Assembly: GCA_016192345.1 (NCBI GenBank)
Contig: JACPUH010000013.1
Span: 1 to 32,834 of the forward strand
Direction of reading: 5' to 3'
Origin: Ignavibacteriales bacterium
GTDB taxonomy: Bacteria > Bacteroidota > Ignavibacteria > UBA10030
DNA length: 32,834 nt
In this document: positions 32,804 through 32,834 of the stretch, piece after piece
Layout of the letters: each line of letters begins with the position of its first letter
Position numbering within the stretch: position 1 is the first letter of the stretch
Program-made: the position numbers and the translations under genes
The notes under the pieces: generated by a model
What the model saw: only the letters and a program-made list of their open reading frames with translations
Database searches by the model: none
What the model was told of the DNA's origin: nothing

Positions 32804-32834
32804 GACCCCGTAGCTCAACTGGATAGAGCAACAG
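32804..32834 (+). tRNA. tRNA gene, 5' end only (probably tRNA-Arg), cut by the window edge
   Basis: GACCCCG (acceptor 5' strand), TA, D-arm GCTC-AACTGGATA-GAGC, A, then CAG as the start of the anticodon stem. This is a canonical bacterial tRNA 5' end; the AGCTCAACTGGATAGAGC D-arm is typical of tRNA-Arg. The anticodon lies beyond the window, so the amino acid is inferred from the D-arm and from similarity to the fragment at 32674, whose loop reads TCT. Confidence 0.75.

Overview
The window looks like a piece of a chromosome from the FCB group (Bacteroidota, Ignavibacteriota or relatives), probably from an uncultured lineage. This rests on several signs: a beta-propeller/Y_Y_Y sensor kinase, a MoxR-type ATPase with a CEINDNP cysteine cluster, AT-rich Shine-Dalgarno-poor leaders in front of some genes, a TAnnTTTG-type promoter near the right end, and a Gram-negative envelope gene set (heptosyltransferase-like GT9, lipoproteins). 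The placement is inference from gene content; no rRNA is present. No prophage, insertion sequence or CRISPR array is visible. Nearly everything up to 27.5 kb is read from the minus strand.

Layout from left to right. Positions 1-3768 hold the two subunits of a heterodimeric ABC exporter. A small four-helix-bundle gene is wedged between them, bracketed by AT-rich repeats of one family. A 342-bp gene-free spacer (3769-4110) carries more of that repeat and a degenerate palindrome. Positions 4111-13510 form one tight minus-strand run. In transcription order it holds a HisA-like isomerase, a PfkB sugar kinase, lysC, dapB, dapA, dapD, a RmlD-like reductase, a nickel/cobalt-type permease, an EEP-family lipoprotein and serS. 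lysC-dapB-dapA-dapD supply the first and middle steps of lysine/diaminopimelate synthesis by the succinylase route. A rho-independent terminator at 13536-13561 separates this run from the signalling cluster upstream.

Positions 13691-24698 are an 11-kb signal-transduction island. A 1378-residue propeller/PAS/HisKA_3 sensor overlaps the start of its NarL-type regulator by 4 bp. Next come a receiver-only protein, a CHASE3/PAS kinase overlapping an Rcp1-like receiver by 4 bp, and a soluble hybrid kinase with receivers at both ends. Positions 24843-27527 encode a VWA protein and a MoxR-type AAA+ ATPase, a probable chaperone pair.

On the plus strand follow a GT9 glycosyltransferase and a tiny lipoprotein. 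The minus strand then resumes with a LiaF-like protein and a PspC protein (envelope-stress type), a Gfo/Idh/MocA oxidoreductase and a secreted NodB-like deacetylase with an unusual first motif. The last ~290 bp hold a candidate Bacteroidota-type promoter, a decayed 5' half of a tRNA-Arg(TCT)-like gene, two inverted repeats, and the intact 5' end of a similar tRNA cut by the window edge.

The most unusual points are: the HisA-like protein with glutamate at both catalytic aspartate positions; the four-helix-bundle cassette splitting the exporter; the repeated tRNA 5' half at the right edge; and the deacetylase lacking the usual Asp-Asp motif. None of these proves a new system.
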